NCBI GenBank assembly: GCA_035506575.1
Contig: DATJPD010000174.1
Span: 1 to 64,000, forward strand
Source: DATJPD01 sp035506575
GTDB lineage: Bacteria > Pseudomonadota > Alphaproteobacteria > CACIAM-22H2
Length of the DNA: 64,000 nt
Direction of reading: 5' to 3'
The notes under the pieces were generated by a model. The model made no database searches and had not been told where the DNA came from. It was given only the letters and a program-made list of their open reading frames with translations. Positions 8,840-18,013 of the stretch are shown piece by piece. The position numbers and the translations under genes were made by a program. Each line of letters starts with the position of its first letter. Position 1 is the stretch's first letter.

Positions 8840-9331
8840 TTATTTCGGTGCCGCTGACGCCGCAGGTGCCGGTGCCGCGGGAGCCGACGGGGGCGCCGCC
8901 GCCGCGGGCGTGCCCGGGGCGGCGCCTCCAGCTTGGTCGGCGCTGTTCGGCTCCGGGGTCAGGGCCACGCAGCGCGGCGCACAGGAGTACTCTGTGGCGG
9001 TCGTGACGCGGATGATCGTCACCTCGCGATCGCGGGGCGGGACGACCACAACGTCGCGCTCGAGCATCGGCCGGCCGCCGGCCCCATAGACGAAGAGCCG
9101 CGTCTGGCCGGGCCGCTTGCCGATCACGAAGATGAGGTGCCCTTGCTCGACCACGACGTCGGCGATCTGCGGGTTTGCCACCAGGACCGTGGCCGGCGCG
9201 TCGGCGAGGTCCACGACCTGGGCGTTATCGGTGGCGACGTGGAGCGCCCGCTCCGGCACCTCTGCCCGCCCCGTCGCGGGGGCAAGCATCAGCGCGGCCA
9301 GCGCTGCGATCAGTGTAAGTTTGACCGTCAT
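8840..9331 (-). CDS. Pilus-assembly N-terminal-domain protein (short CpaC/RcpA N-domain relative)
   Basis: This 163-residue exported protein has a Sec signal peptide (residues 1-23, ending ATGRAEV). It then has one secretin N-terminal domain of the kind that opens CpaC: VDLADAPATVLVANPQIADVVV resembles the 'vanp.iadv' block of the nearby CpaC, and GKRPGQTRLFVYG matches GRKVGETNVYFFD there. There is no secretin barrel domain. The C-terminus is an Ala/Pro-rich tail of about 35 residues after Cys-containing YSCAPRCVAL. It probably acts in the periplasm as an accessory to the Tad secretin. It heads a minus-strand unit with two tadE genes and is divergent from the tadD-like gene. Confidence 0.72.
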   Translation of the reverse strand: MTVKLTLIAALAALMLAPATGRAEVPERALHVATDNAQVVDLADAPATVLVANPQIADVVVEQGHLIFVIGKRPGQTRLFVYGAGGRPMLERDVVVVPPRDREVTIIRVTTATEYSCAPRCVALTPEPNSADQAGGAAPGTPAAAAPPSAPAAPAPAASAAPK

Positions 9332-9386
9332 GGCGTCCTGCCTTTCTGGCGTTTACCGGCCGGAGACCCGCCGGAAGTTAAAATTT

Positions 9387-9400
9387 CGGTAACCATACCG
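9387..9400. promoter_or_regulatory. Small inverted repeat in a divergent promoter region
   Basis: CGGTA-ACCA-TACCG lies in the 131-base gap between the divergent CpaC-N-domain gene and the tadD-like gene. It is a candidate operator only; no regulator is identified. Confidence 0.3.
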
Positions 9401-9462
9401 AGGCTAGAGTTTCCGTCGATCAGCCCCCTCGGCGCCGCCGTGGGGACACCGCGAGGGCCTAT

Positions 9463-10251
9463 ATGAAGACGACATCTTGGCGCCCGGCCGCCGCCGTCGC
9501 GGCCACTCTCCTGCTCGGCGCCTGCGCCGGCGGCGCGTCCATGGATGGGGGCGCTGGCGATCCGATGAACAAGCCGGAGGTCGCGCGCTCGCTCCTGGAC
9601 GCGGCGGACTCGGCCGAAGCGCAGAACGACCATGCCACGGCCGCGGGCTATTACCGGAACGTCTTCGCCCGCGATCCCAAGAACGTGCGGGCCGCGGTCG
9701 GCCTGATGCAGAGCTTGCGCAGCCTTGGGGCGCTCGACCAGGCGCGCGACGCGGTGGCCAAGGCGCTCGCCGCCAATCCCGACAATCCGGCGGTGCTGGC
9801 CGAAGCCGGCAAGGTCAAGCTGGCGAGCGGCGACTTGAACGACGCCGTCAAATTCCTGCAGCGCGCCTCCGATCTCGATCCGCAGGACTGGAAGTCGCGC
9901 TCGGCTGCGGGTGTGGCTTACGACCGTCTCGGCAACCGGCAGAAGGCCGAGGAGAGCTACCAGGCGGCGCTCAAGATCTCGCCGGACAACGCCGCGGTGC
10001 TCAACAACCTGGCCCTGTCGCGCGCCATGGCGCACGACCTTGCGGGGGCGCGCGAGCTGCTGCAGCGCGCCGTCGCGAGCGCCGGCTCGGACGTCCGGGT
10101 ACGGCAGAACCTGGCACTGGTCTACGCGTTGAGCGGCGACATGACGCAGGCCGAAGCCTTGACGTTGCACGACCTGCCGCCCGATCTCGCCCGTGAGACG
10201 CTCGCGTACTACCGTGAGCTCGCTGCGCACGCGCAGACCCAGAAGCCCTAG
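9463..10251 (+). CDS. tadD: TadD-like TPR lipoprotein
   Basis: This 262-residue protein has a lipoprotein signal peptide (lipobox LLGAC, Cys at about residue 20) and at least four tetratricopeptide repeats between about residues 45 and 240, e.g. AAGYYRNVFARDPKNVRAAV and AEESYQAALKISPDNAAVL. TadD is an outer-membrane pilotin or scaffold that helps assemble the Tad secretin. It lies on the plus strand facing tadC, so it is transcribed apart from the main cpa operon. Naming as TadD rests on the TPR/lipoprotein architecture and position. Confidence 0.75.
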   Translation: MKTTSWRPAAAVAATLLLGACAGGASMDGGAGDPMNKPEVARSLLDAADSAEAQNDHATAAGYYRNVFARDPKNVRAAVGLMQSLRSLGALDQARDAVAKALAANPDNPAVLAEAGKVKLASGDLNDAVKFLQRASDLDPQDWKSRSAAGVAYDRLGNRQKAEESYQAALKISPDNAAVLNNLALSRAMAHDLAGARELLQRAVASAGSDVRVRQNLALVYALSGDMTQAEALTLHDLPPDLARETLAYYRELAAHAQTQKP

Positions 10252-10288
10252 GGCAGGGTGCCGGCGGCCGAATGGCTGTTGATGCCGC

Positions 10289-11260
10289 TCAGCCATGGTG
10301 GAACGCCTGGATCACTTGAATGATCATGGGCCCGATCAGGACCAGGAACAGCACCGGCAGGAAGAACGTCACCATCGGCACCGTGAGCTTGGCGGGCAGC
10401 GATGCGGCCTTCTCTTCCGCCTTGGCCATGCGTGCGTCGCGGCTTTCCTGCGAGACCACGCGAAGGGCCGTACCGAGCGGCGTCCCGTAGCGTTCTGACT
10501 GAATGAGGGCGGTCACGAGCGCCTTGACGGGCGCCGTCCCGGTGCGCTCGGCGAGGTTCTCGAGCGCCTGGCGGCGATCGCTCAGGAATGTGAGCTCGGC
10601 CGTCGTCAAGCCGATCTCCTCGGCCAGCGCCCGGGCGCTGGAGTCGAGCTCGTCGGCGACCCGGCTGAAGGCCGCGTCCAGCGACAGCCCCGATTCCACG
10701 CAGATCACCGTGAGGTCGAGCCCGTCCGGAAACGCCCGCTGCAGCTCCTGCTGACGCCGGCCCACCGCGTTCGATACCAGCACGGTCGGCAGGTAGTAGC
10801 CGATCGCGGCGGCCGCGAGGCAGATCGCCACCCGGACGAGCGTCGGCGCGTGGACGCCGGAGGATCCGAACACGAACAGGGCGGTCGTGCCCGCGGCGAC
10901 GAACGGGAGGACGAGTCTGAGGAACGTGAACGTGATCATCGGCGCCGGACCGCGCCACCCGGCGCGCACCAGCTTCTTCTTGAGTTCCGGCTGCTCGGCG
11001 ATGTTCTTGAGCTTCAGCTTCTCGAGCACCTTGCGCATGAGCTCGACGTGGCCGGAGACGCGGCGGAACGACGGGCGCTGCTGCTCCAGGCCATGCCGGC
11101 GCTGCTGGCTGAGCTCCTCGCGCCGGCGTTTGATGACCTTCAGGCGCGCGGCAAACATGTCCGGCTGCAGCCACGGCAGCCCGAGACCGACGATGGTCAG
11201 GAACGCGAGCCCGCTGAACACCAGCGGCACGATGAAGTTCGGATCCTGGAACTGCGCCAT
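10289..11260 (-). CDS. tadC: Tad inner-membrane platform protein TadC
   Basis: This 323-residue type II secretion F-domain protein forms, with TadB, the inner-membrane platform of the Flp pilus motor. Hydrophobic segments are seen at the N-terminus (FIVPLVFSGLAFLTIVGLGL), in the middle (ATTALFVFG and ICLAAAAIGYYL) and at the C-terminus (MVTFFLPVLFLVLIGPMII). The conserved block DGLDLTVICVESGLSLDAAF is typical of T2SF. The start is ATG at 11260 (MAQFQDPNF). The frame is open further upstream, but that part overlaps tadB and is antisense to it in codon use. It lies 17 bases downstream of tadB and is the last gene of the main operon. Confidence 0.9.
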   Translation of the reverse strand: MAQFQDPNFIVPLVFSGLAFLTIVGLGLPWLQPDMFAARLKVIKRRREELSQQRRHGLEQQRPSFRRVSGHVELMRKVLEKLKLKNIAEQPELKKKLVRAGWRGPAPMITFTFLRLVLPFVAAGTTALFVFGSSGVHAPTLVRVAICLAAAAIGYYLPTVLVSNAVGRRQQELQRAFPDGLDLTVICVESGLSLDAAFSRVADELDSSARALAEEIGLTTAELTFLSDRRQALENLAERTGTAPVKALVTALIQSERYGTPLGTALRVVSQESRDARMAKAEEKAASLPAKLTVPMVTFFLPVLFLVLIGPMIIQVIQAFHHG

Positions 11261-11277
11261 GTCAGAGCCCGCCCATC

Positions 11278-12279
11278 TCAGATCTCGAACGACACGAGCT
11301 GCTTCATGATGAACACGCCGATCCCCATCCACAGCAATCCGCCGTAGAGCATCACTTCGCCTATGGGGTTGGTCCACAGCAGCGAGATGTATCCGGGGTT
11401 GAGGAGGTAGATCACCAGGGAGATCAGGAACGGCAGGCAGCCGATGATGCCGGCGGTCATGCGCGCCTCGGACGACATGGCCCGGATCTTCGCCGCCATC
11501 TTCTTGCGCCCGCGCAGCAGGTTGGAGAGGCCGGCGAGTGTCTCGGCGAGGTTGCCGCCGGTCTGCTGCTGCAGCGTCAGGACGACGGCGAAGAACTTCA
11601 TGTCCGCGGTCGGCATACGCCGGCACGCACGTTCGAGGGCCTGCTTGAGAGTCATGCCGAGCTTCTGGCCTTCGACCATCAGCTTGAATTCGGCGCCGAC
11701 CGGGTCCGGGCTTTCGCGCGCGATGATCGCAAGGCACTCGCCGACCGGCAGTCCCGAGCGGATGCCGCGCACGATCACATCGACGGCGTCGGCAAAGAGC
11801 CGCGTGAACGCCTTCTGGCGCCGCTTGGCCATCCGACGCAGGACCAGGCGGGGGAGCCCGAGCCCGGTGCTGGCCAGCACGGCGACGGCGAACAGCGGCG
11901 AGTAGCCGAGCAGCACGTAGACGGCGGCGCTGATGATGCCGGCGATGGCGCTCAGGAGATAGAAGTTGCGGACCGTGAGGGTGAGACCGGCCTGCTCGAT
12001 GCGGTGCCGCAGCTCCATGCGCCGCCGGCCTTGCCCACCGGCATGCCCCGCTTCCTTGAGACGGGCCTCGACCTGCCTCGTACGCCGCTGCAAGGGCTGG
12101 CCGCCGTCGCGCCGCGGGCCCGTGTTCGCGATGATGGCCAGGCGCGCGCGCAGGCGCGCGCGCGGGCCGAATTGCTCGGCCACGAAATAGGCAAACGTGG
12201 CCGGCACTGCCATGAGCGCCAGGAAGACCAGCAGCACCGGCAGGGCCGGCAAGCCGAAAATGAGGCTATCGGAGATCAC
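11278..12279 (-). CDS. tadB: Tad inner-membrane platform protein TadB
   Basis: This 333-residue type II secretion F-domain membrane protein is the partner of TadC. It has N-terminal helices (LPVLLVFLALMAVPATFAYF), a pair of helices around residues 105-150 and the T2SF signature AVDVIVRGIRSGLPVGECL. LQQQTGGNLAETLAGLSNLLRGR is a classic GspF/TadB block. Its start overlaps the end of tadA by 14 bases, which implies translational coupling. Length is normal. Confidence 0.92.
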   Translation of the reverse strand: MISDSLIFGLPALPVLLVFLALMAVPATFAYFVAEQFGPRARLRARLAIIANTGPRRDGGQPLQRRTRQVEARLKEAGHAGGQGRRRMELRHRIEQAGLTLTVRNFYLLSAIAGIISAAVYVLLGYSPLFAVAVLASTGLGLPRLVLRRMAKRRQKAFTRLFADAVDVIVRGIRSGLPVGECLAIIARESPDPVGAEFKLMVEGQKLGMTLKQALERACRRMPTADMKFFAVVLTLQQQTGGNLAETLAGLSNLLRGRKKMAAKIRAMSSEARMTAGIIGCLPFLISLVIYLLNPGYISLLWTNPIGEVMLYGGLLWMGIGVFIMKQLVSFEI

Positions 12280-13684
12280 GTTCCGCCGCCTCGAGCGCTG
12301 AGGCGAGCTCGCGCTCTTTGCCGAAGTGCCGGGCCTGCTCGTAGAACTTGGGCCTGAGCCCCGTATAGCGGAACTTGCCGATCAGTTTGCCGTTGCGGTC
12401 TTCGCCCGCGACCTCGAACACGAACAGATCCTGCAAGGTGACCACGTCGCCTTCGGTCCCGACGATTTCCGTCACATGAGTTATGCGGCGGGATCCGTCA
12501 CGCAACCGCTGCGTCTGGACGATGAGGTTGATGGCGCCGGCGATCTGCTCGCGCACGGTCTTGTTGGGGAGCTGAAAACCGCCCATGGCGATCATGTTCT
12601 CGATGCGGCTCAGCGCTTCGCGGGGATTGTTCGCGTGGACCGTTCCCATCGAGCCATCGTGGCCGGTGTTCATCGCCTGCAAGAGGTCGAATGCCTCGGG
12701 GCCGCGCACCTCGCCGACGATGATGCGCTCGGGGCGCATGCGCAGGCAGTTGCGGACGAGGTCGCGCATCGTGATCTCGCCGACCCCTTCGAGATTCGGG
12801 GGCCGCGTCTCCAGGCGCACCACGTGCGGCTGCTGCAGCTGCAGCTCGGCTGCGTCCTCACACGTGATCACGCGCTCGCCGGGGTCGATATAGCGGGTCA
12901 GGCAGTTGAGGAGCGTGGTCTTGCCCGAGCCGGTACCGCCGGAGATGAGCACGTTCAGACGGCAATTGCCGACGATCTTGAGGACCTCGGCCAGGATGGG
13001 CGGGCAGGAGCCGTATTCGACGAGCTTCTCGAGGGTCAGCTTGTCCTTTTTGAATTTGCGGATCGTCAGCATCGCGCCATCGATGGCGAGCGGCGGCACG
13101 ATGACGTTGACGCGGCTGCCGTCGGCAAGGCGCGCGTCGCAGATCGGGCTCGACTCGTCGACGCGCCGCCCGATGGCGCTGACGATGCGCTGGCAGATGT
13201 TCATCAGCTGCGCGTTGTCGCGGAACTTGACGTCGGTCAGGACGATCCGCCCGCCCGTCTCGATGTAGACCTTGTTGCAGCCGTTGACCATGATATCGGC
13301 GATATCGTCGCGCGCGAGCAGCGGCTCGAGCGGCCCCAGGCCCAGGATGTCGTTGCAGATGTCGCCGATCAGCTGCTGCTGCTCGGCGGCGCTGAGGACG
13401 AACTTCTTGATATTGACGATCTCGCTGATGATGTCCGTCAGCTCCTCCCGCACCGCGTCGGGAGGCAGTTTCACCAGCTCTTGGAGATCGACGGCATCGA
13501 GCAGCGCGTTGAAAACGCCGACTTTGATGTCGTTCAGCCGGCCATCGGTGTCGGGCGGGGCCTTCGCCGCCGGCACGACCGCGGGTTTGGGGGCGGCTGC
13601 CGCCGGCTTCGGCGCCGGCTCGGGCACCGGCACCGGCTCGGCGGGCCGGACGGCGAGGGCTGCGGTGCTGCGTTTGCCGAACAT
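12266..13684 (-). CDS. tadA: Tad secretion ATPase TadA/CpaF
   Basis: This 472-residue cytoplasmic hexameric ATPase powers Flp pilus extension and retraction. An Ala/Pro-rich N-terminal linker (residues 15-45) precedes the N-domain. The Walker A motif GGTGSGKTT is at 249-257, followed by the Asp/His boxes ERVITCEDAAEL and RPERIIVGEVRGPEAFDLLQ (Walker B). MNTGHDGSMGTVHANNPREAL is the His box. All catalytic elements appear intact. It lies 6 bases after cpaE and overlaps tadB, in the standard cpaE-cpaF-tadB-tadC order. Confidence 0.95.
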   Translation of the reverse strand: MFGKRSTAALAVRPAEPVPVPEPAPKPAAAAPKPAVVPAAKAPPDTDGRLNDIKVGVFNALLDAVDLQELVKLPPDAVREELTDIISEIVNIKKFVLSAAEQQQLIGDICNDILGLGPLEPLLARDDIADIMVNGCNKVYIETGGRIVLTDVKFRDNAQLMNICQRIVSAIGRRVDESSPICDARLADGSRVNVIVPPLAIDGAMLTIRKFKKDKLTLEKLVEYGSCPPILAEVLKIVGNCRLNVLISGGTGSGKTTLLNCLTRYIDPGERVITCEDAAELQLQQPHVVRLETRPPNLEGVGEITMRDLVRNCLRMRPERIIVGEVRGPEAFDLLQAMNTGHDGSMGTVHANNPREALSRIENMIAMGGFQLPNKTVREQIAGAINLIVQTQRLRDGSRRITHVTEIVGTEGDVVTLQDLFVFEVAGEDRNGKLIGKFRYTGLRPKFYEQARHFGKERELASALEAAERDLR

Positions 13685-13690
13685 GACGCG

Positions 13691-14914
13691 TCAGGTGGAC
13701 CAGCGCAGGACCGGCTTGGTGGACCAGGCGGTGATCTTTTCCAGGAGGCCGAGGCCTTTGCCCTGCTTTCGCCTCTCGGCGCCGGGGCGGCCGCTGACGA
13801 GGGTCGAGAGCTTGCCGAACGGCTCGATCACGCGCTGCCCCTTGCTGGTCTCGCCGATCATGTGCCCCGCGTTGGCCGCCTCGGCGAACAACGCGGGCTC
13901 GTAGGGCACCAGGACCGCGGGCGCACTGCCCAGCGTGGCGGCAAAGTCGCTCGTCCGGATCTCGGATTTCGCGCTGGCGCCGATGCGGTTGAGCGCGATC
14001 CGCACGCGCGTGTCGTTCTTGCGGCCGGCATTCAGGATGTCGGCGGCGCTCTTAGCGTTCCGGAGGCTCGCCAGCGACGGCACGGCCGTGAGCACCACCT
14101 CGTCCGACATATCGAGGATGTGGCGCACCCAGCCTGTCCAGCAATGCGGCAGATCCAGGACGACCCAGGCGGCGTTGCGCCGCAGGGTGCGGATCAGCAG
14201 ATCGACGCTCGCCAGGTCGACTTCCGCCGCCGATTCGCAGTCGCCTGAGCTGGTGAGAAGACGGAGATTGTCGTTGTACTTGGCCAGGAACCGCTCGATC
14301 ATCTGGTCGTCAAGGCGGTCGGCTTGCGCGAGCGCCTGCGCGGTCGTCTGCGGCGATTCGAGGTTGTAGTCGAGCGCCACCGTGCCGAAGGCGAGATCGA
14401 GATCGGCCAGGATCACCTCGTCGTCGTACAGCTTGCCCAGCTGCCAGGCGATGTTGTTCGCGAGCGTGCTCGACCCGGCCCCGCCCGAGGCGCCAATGAA
14501 CGAGATCAGGCGCGCCTGCCGCGTCTCGTCCGGGCTCGCGCAGACGCCGAGGATCGCCTCGATCAGGTGCGCGGGGTCGATCGGCATCGGTACGTAGTCG
14601 TGCACGCCGCGCTTGGCGATCTGCCGGTACAGCTGCACATCGTTATGGGCGCCGAGCAGGATCAGGTTCGTCTCGGGGCGGCAGACCTCGGAGAGCCGGT
14701 CGAGCTGGTCGAACAGCGCCGGCGCGCCATCGTGGGTTTCGATGATCAGAAGCCCGGGGCTCGCCTCCTCGGCGTATTTCTGCGCGGCCTCGGCCATGCT
14801 TCCGCCAAAATAGGCGGGCCGCGCCTTGGCGAGGCGCCGGTCCGTCAGGACCTGCTCGATGGCCTCGCGGGCTTCGCTGCCTGCAGAGAACACGTGAAGG
14901 TCGACCCGCAGCAT
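13691..14914 (-). CDS. cpaE: Tad localisation factor CpaE/TadZ
   Basis: This 407-residue protein has an atypical receiver-like N-domain (about 1-125, LIIETHDGAPALFDQL, where the phosphorylation pocket is not conserved) and a MinD/ParA-type ATPase domain. The P-loop is FIGASGGAGSSTLANNIA. It lacks the usual Lys of KGGxGKT, as in other TadZ/CpaE proteins. ADLDLAFGTVALDYNLESP and VVLDLPHCWTGWVRHIL follow the MinD pattern. CpaE places the pilus machine at the cell pole. It lies between cpaD (25 bases) and tadA (6 bases). Confidence 0.9.
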   Translation of the reverse strand: MLRVDLHVFSAGSEAREAIEQVLTDRRLAKARPAYFGGSMAEAAQKYAEEASPGLLIIETHDGAPALFDQLDRLSEVCRPETNLILLGAHNDVQLYRQIAKRGVHDYVPMPIDPAHLIEAILGVCASPDETRQARLISFIGASGGAGSSTLANNIAWQLGKLYDDEVILADLDLAFGTVALDYNLESPQTTAQALAQADRLDDQMIERFLAKYNDNLRLLTSSGDCESAAEVDLASVDLLIRTLRRNAAWVVLDLPHCWTGWVRHILDMSDEVVLTAVPSLASLRNAKSAADILNAGRKNDTRVRIALNRIGASAKSEIRTSDFAATLGSAPAVLVPYEPALFAEAANAGHMIGETSKGQRVIEPFGKLSTLVSGRPGAERRKQGKGLGLLEKITAWSTKPVLRWST

Positions 14915-14938
14915 GGATGGCTCCTTCCGGTCTTGCCG

Positions 14939-15625
14939 TTACTGTCCCGTCGTGGGGTTTTCCGAGTTGCCGTAGGTCTGGATCGGGTTCGGCGCCGACC
15001 CGGTCGGCGCACCGGCCCGGTATTTCTGGACCACGCGGCCGGCGTTTTGCGCGTCGGCCGGTGCCGCCGGGCGCGCCCGGACGAGGTCGGCCGGGTCGGC
15101 GGCCATGAGACCGATGTCGCGCTGCAGCGCGCAGCCGAAATTCGAGCTCACGTCGTTGTACGGGTTGAAGCTCGGCACGGAGGTCCAGTCGCCGCAGGTC
15201 GGCAGCGCCGCCTCGTAGCGCTCGTAGCTCATCGTGACGGTGTCGGCTGAGCCCTCGCTCGTCACCGTCATATGGATGTCGCGCGCCGGCACGCCTGCCG
15301 CGATCAGCCGGGCGCGCACCGCCGACAGCCCCGGCGGCAGCTTGCTGTCCGACCCGGCGGGGGCGGAGATGGTGAGGGGACCATGGCCGCGGTCGAGGTA
15401 GCTTGCGACAAGGCTGTTGAACTGAGTCTCTTCGTCGCCCGCGAAGGCGATGCGGGCGCCTGCCGTGTGGATCCCGAACACCACCGTCGTCGGATGCGCC
15501 GACAGAGCGAATTTTTCGCGATAGTCCGTCGCGACCGGGTCGGTGCAGGCCGCAACCATCGCGAGGAGCGCGGCAACGAGGGCGAGACGGACGAGAACGG
15601 ACATCCGCGGGAGAAGCATCAGCAT
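14939..15625 (-). CDS. cpaD: Pilus assembly lipoprotein CpaD
   Basis: This 228-residue exported protein has a lipoprotein signal (MSVLVRLALVAALLAMVAAC, Cys at about residue 27 of the longest frame). It then has the CpaD domain: FALSAHPTTVVFG, FNSLVASYLDRGHGPLTISAP and the C-terminal SSNFGCALQRDIGLMAADPADL, which is the best conserved part of the family. CpaD probably sits at the outer membrane or in the periplasm with the CpaC secretin. ATG at 15604 is an alternative start just before the signal peptide. It is tightly placed between cpaC and cpaE. Confidence 0.88.
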   Translation of the reverse strand: MLMLLPRMSVLVRLALVAALLAMVAACTDPVATDYREKFALSAHPTTVVFGIHTAGARIAFAGDEETQFNSLVASYLDRGHGPLTISAPAGSDSKLPPGLSAVRARLIAAGVPARDIHMTVTSEGSADTVTMSYERYEAALPTCGDWTSVPSFNPYNDVSSNFGCALQRDIGLMAADPADLVRARPAAPADAQNAGRVVQKYRAGAPTGSAPNPIQTYGNSENPTTGQ

Positions 15626-15630
15626 GGCGG

Positions 15631-17139
15631 CTACTCCAAGATATATCCGTAAGGCCCTTTGGGCTGGCCGTGCGGGAATTCGGGCGTCTGCTTGCCGTAG
15701 GTCGCGTTGACGCGGCCGAGGAAGTACATGTTGAAGTCGCTGGCCGGGCCGAAGCCGTCGGTGGGCAATGCCAGCACGTTCGGGTCCACGGCCTTGACCA
15801 GGAGCGGGGTGACCGCGATCACGAGGTCGGACTCGTTACGCTGGAACTGCGTGCTCGAGAACAGGCTGCCGAGGACCGGGATGTCTTTGAGCCCCGGAAG
15901 ACCCTGGATCGTGTTCTGGATGTTGTTCTGCAGCAGGCCGGCGATCGCGATGCTGCCGCCCGACGGCAGCTCGACCGTGGTGACGGCGCGGCGCATCGAC
16001 AGTGCCGGGATGTTGAAGCCGTTGATGGTGATGGCACCCTCGGTCGAGAGCTGGCTGACCTCGGTGGCGATCTTGAGGTTGATCTGTCCGCTGGAGAGGA
16101 CCACCGGCGTGAACGTCAGCCGCACGCCGAAATCCTTGTACGTGACGGTGATCGTGGTGCCGCCGCCGCTCGGCTGCGGCGAGGGGACCGGGAACTGGCC
16201 GCCGACCAGGAACGAGGCGGTTTCCCCGGAGACGGCCGTCAGGTTCGGCTCGGCGAGAGTCTTCACGAGCCCATTCGATTCCAGAGCCTGCAGCAGCGAC
16301 GTAAACGTTGCCGAGCCGCCGCCGCCGAGCGGAATCGCCGAACTCAACGCCCCAAACGGGGTATTGCCCGTAAAGTTCGGCGTGTTGCCGGTGAACGAGA
16401 AATGCGAGCCGCCGATGCTGAAGTTGAACGGCGTGGGCTGGCCGGGCGTGATGCCGAGCTCCTTGACCACCGAACGCGACATCTCCGAGACATGCACGCG
16501 CAGCAGAACCTGGCTCTTGTCGCGGATGCTGATCAGATTGATGATCGAGCTGTCGTCGGCGACGAACTGGCGGGCGATCTGGCGCGCATTCTCGGCGTCC
16601 TGCGCCGAAGCGACCGAGCCGGTCAGAACCAGGCTCTGGTTCGCCGTCGCGACCTGGATCTGCTCGCTGGGAAGCATCTGGTGCAGCACCGTAGCGACGG
16701 CGCCCGAATCGAATTTCACCGTGAGGTCGACGCCGTCGATCTGGTGGCCGTCGGCATCGAAGAAATAGACGTTGGTCTCGCCGACCTTCCGGCCGACCAC
16801 GAAGGCGGTGTCGGGGCTGCGCAGCCCGACATCGGCAATTGCCGGGTTGGCGACCAGGACGTCGCGCGCCGGGCGGCTGAGATGGATGATCCGTGACTTG
16901 TTCACATCGAGGTTCAACGAACGTGTCACCGCCTGCGGGGCGACGGTCTGCGCCGGTGATTCGAGCTTGACCTGGCGCACCGCCGGCTTTTCCGGGGCCG
17001 GCGCCGAGGCGGCGGCTGCTACCACGGCCGGAGGCGGAACGTCGGCCTCGAGCGCGTGGCCGGTGGAGATCCCGGCGAGGGTCAGTGCGGCGACCAGGGC
17101 CGTGGCACCGACATGGCGGGTCACAGGGAACATGCGCAT
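15631..17139 (-). CDS. cpaC: Tad outer-membrane secretin CpaC/RcpA
   Basis: This 502-residue protein forms the outer-membrane channel of the Flp pilus. A signal peptide (to about residue 30) precedes the pilus-assembly N-domain (SRIIHLSRPARDVLVANPAIADVG), a BON-like region (LVLTGSVASAQDAENARQIARQF) and the secretin barrel domain. The barrel has LAEPNLTAVSGETASFLVGGQFPVP and LPGLKDIPVLGSLFSS in the expected order. The start is set at ATG 17139 because GGGAAGG lies at good distance; an in-frame GTG upstream would overlap cpaB more. Length fits CpaC. Confidence 0.93.
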   Translation of the reverse strand: MRMFPVTRHVGATALVAALTLAGISTGHALEADVPPPAVVAAAASAPAPEKPAVRQVKLESPAQTVAPQAVTRSLNLDVNKSRIIHLSRPARDVLVANPAIADVGLRSPDTAFVVGRKVGETNVYFFDADGHQIDGVDLTVKFDSGAVATVLHQMLPSEQIQVATANQSLVLTGSVASAQDAENARQIARQFVADDSSIINLISIRDKSQVLLRVHVSEMSRSVVKELGITPGQPTPFNFSIGGSHFSFTGNTPNFTGNTPFGALSSAIPLGGGGSATFTSLLQALESNGLVKTLAEPNLTAVSGETASFLVGGQFPVPSPQPSGGGTTITVTYKDFGVRLTFTPVVLSSGQINLKIATEVSQLSTEGAITINGFNIPALSMRRAVTTVELPSGGSIAIAGLLQNNIQNTIQGLPGLKDIPVLGSLFSSTQFQRNESDLVIAVTPLLVKAVDPNVLALPTDGFGPASDFNMYFLGRVNATYGKQTPEFPHGQPKGPYGYILE

Positions 17140-17143
17140 GACA

Positions 17144-18004
17144 CTACCTTCCCGAGCCAAGGGCGAGGCTTGCCCCGTGATACACGTGGATCATTCCGTT
17201 TCCGTCTGACCCGTGCGCGACGCGGCCGAGATACGGACTCACGTCGACGTCCTGCACGATGTCGCCCGCGCTCTCCGGCGGGTCGGCCTTGGTGAGGCTG
17301 CGCAAGGCCAGGAACAGCGTGCCCATCTGCGCCGCGAGCGACAGCTTCTGCGCTTGCGTGATCGTCACTTCGACCGTCGCGGTCGATCCGACCTTGGGCT
17401 TGTTGTCCATGTCCTGCGCGCTCTGGTCGATCGCCAGCACGCGCACGTCGCGCAGGACGATGCTGTTGACTTGTTTCTGCGTGACCCGCGGTCCGCCGGG
17501 TGCGGCCTCATTGCCGCCGCCGTCCATGAGCGGAAATTTCTCCGCGAGCAGCACGTCCACGTGGTCGCCCGGGATGATGAACCCGCCGTCGCCCGACACG
17601 GCATCGATGCGCACGCTGACGGCGCGCATGCCGGCTGTCAGCGCCGCAGCCAGGAACCCGGCATCGCCCGGCTTCAGCAGGCGCTGAGCCGTGATCGGCT
17701 CGCCCGCGGCCAGACCGCGCAACACGACGCGCCCGACAGCGTCTTTCTGCGGATCGGCGCCCTTGTCGCGGAGCAGGAAATTCGGATCGAGGCCTTCCTG
17801 GGGCCAGCGCCGCCAGCGCACGTCGTCCCCCTTCAGGATCATGCCGGCCGGAAGGTCGTGTGCTGCGACGAGCACGTCGTTGGACGCGATCTGCGCGGGC
17901 GCGACGGGTTCCGGGCGCTTCACCATGAACTTGGGAACGACGAAAAACACGAAGGCCGCGAAGGCGAGTGCGAACGCGAAGATCATGGCGCTGATCGGAC
18001 GCAT
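17144..18004 (-). CDS. cpaB: Flp pilus assembly protein CpaB/RcpC
   Basis: This 286-residue protein has one N-terminal membrane anchor (MIFAFALAFAAFVFFVV), a SAF domain (DVLVAAHDLPAGMILKGDDVRW) and the RcpC domain with GFIIPGDHVDVLLAEKF, all typical of CpaB. It is thought to bridge the inner membrane and secretin and may bind peptidoglycan. It lies 9 bases after cpaA and 4 bases before the preferred cpaC start. Confidence 0.92.
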   Translation of the reverse strand: MRPISAMIFAFALAFAAFVFFVVPKFMVKRPEPVAPAQIASNDVLVAAHDLPAGMILKGDDVRWRRWPQEGLDPNFLLRDKGADPQKDAVGRVVLRGLAAGEPITAQRLLKPGDAGFLAAALTAGMRAVSVRIDAVSGDGGFIIPGDHVDVLLAEKFPLMDGGGNEAAPGGPRVTQKQVNSIVLRDVRVLAIDQSAQDMDNKPKVGSTATVEVTITQAQKLSLAAQMGTLFLALRSLTKADPPESAGDIVQDVDVSPYLGRVAHGSDGNGMIHVYHGASLALGSGR

Positions 18005-18013
18005 GGGGCCCTC

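Noticed and set aside
10289..11737. Extended 482-residue form of TadC
   Set aside because: The extra N-terminal part overlaps tadB out of frame and is not membrane-like; ATG 11260 gives the normal TadC length.
12326..14248. Plus-strand open frame of 640 residues across tadA and cpaE
   Set aside because: Antisense to two genes with clear ATPase motifs; no binding site and no domain.
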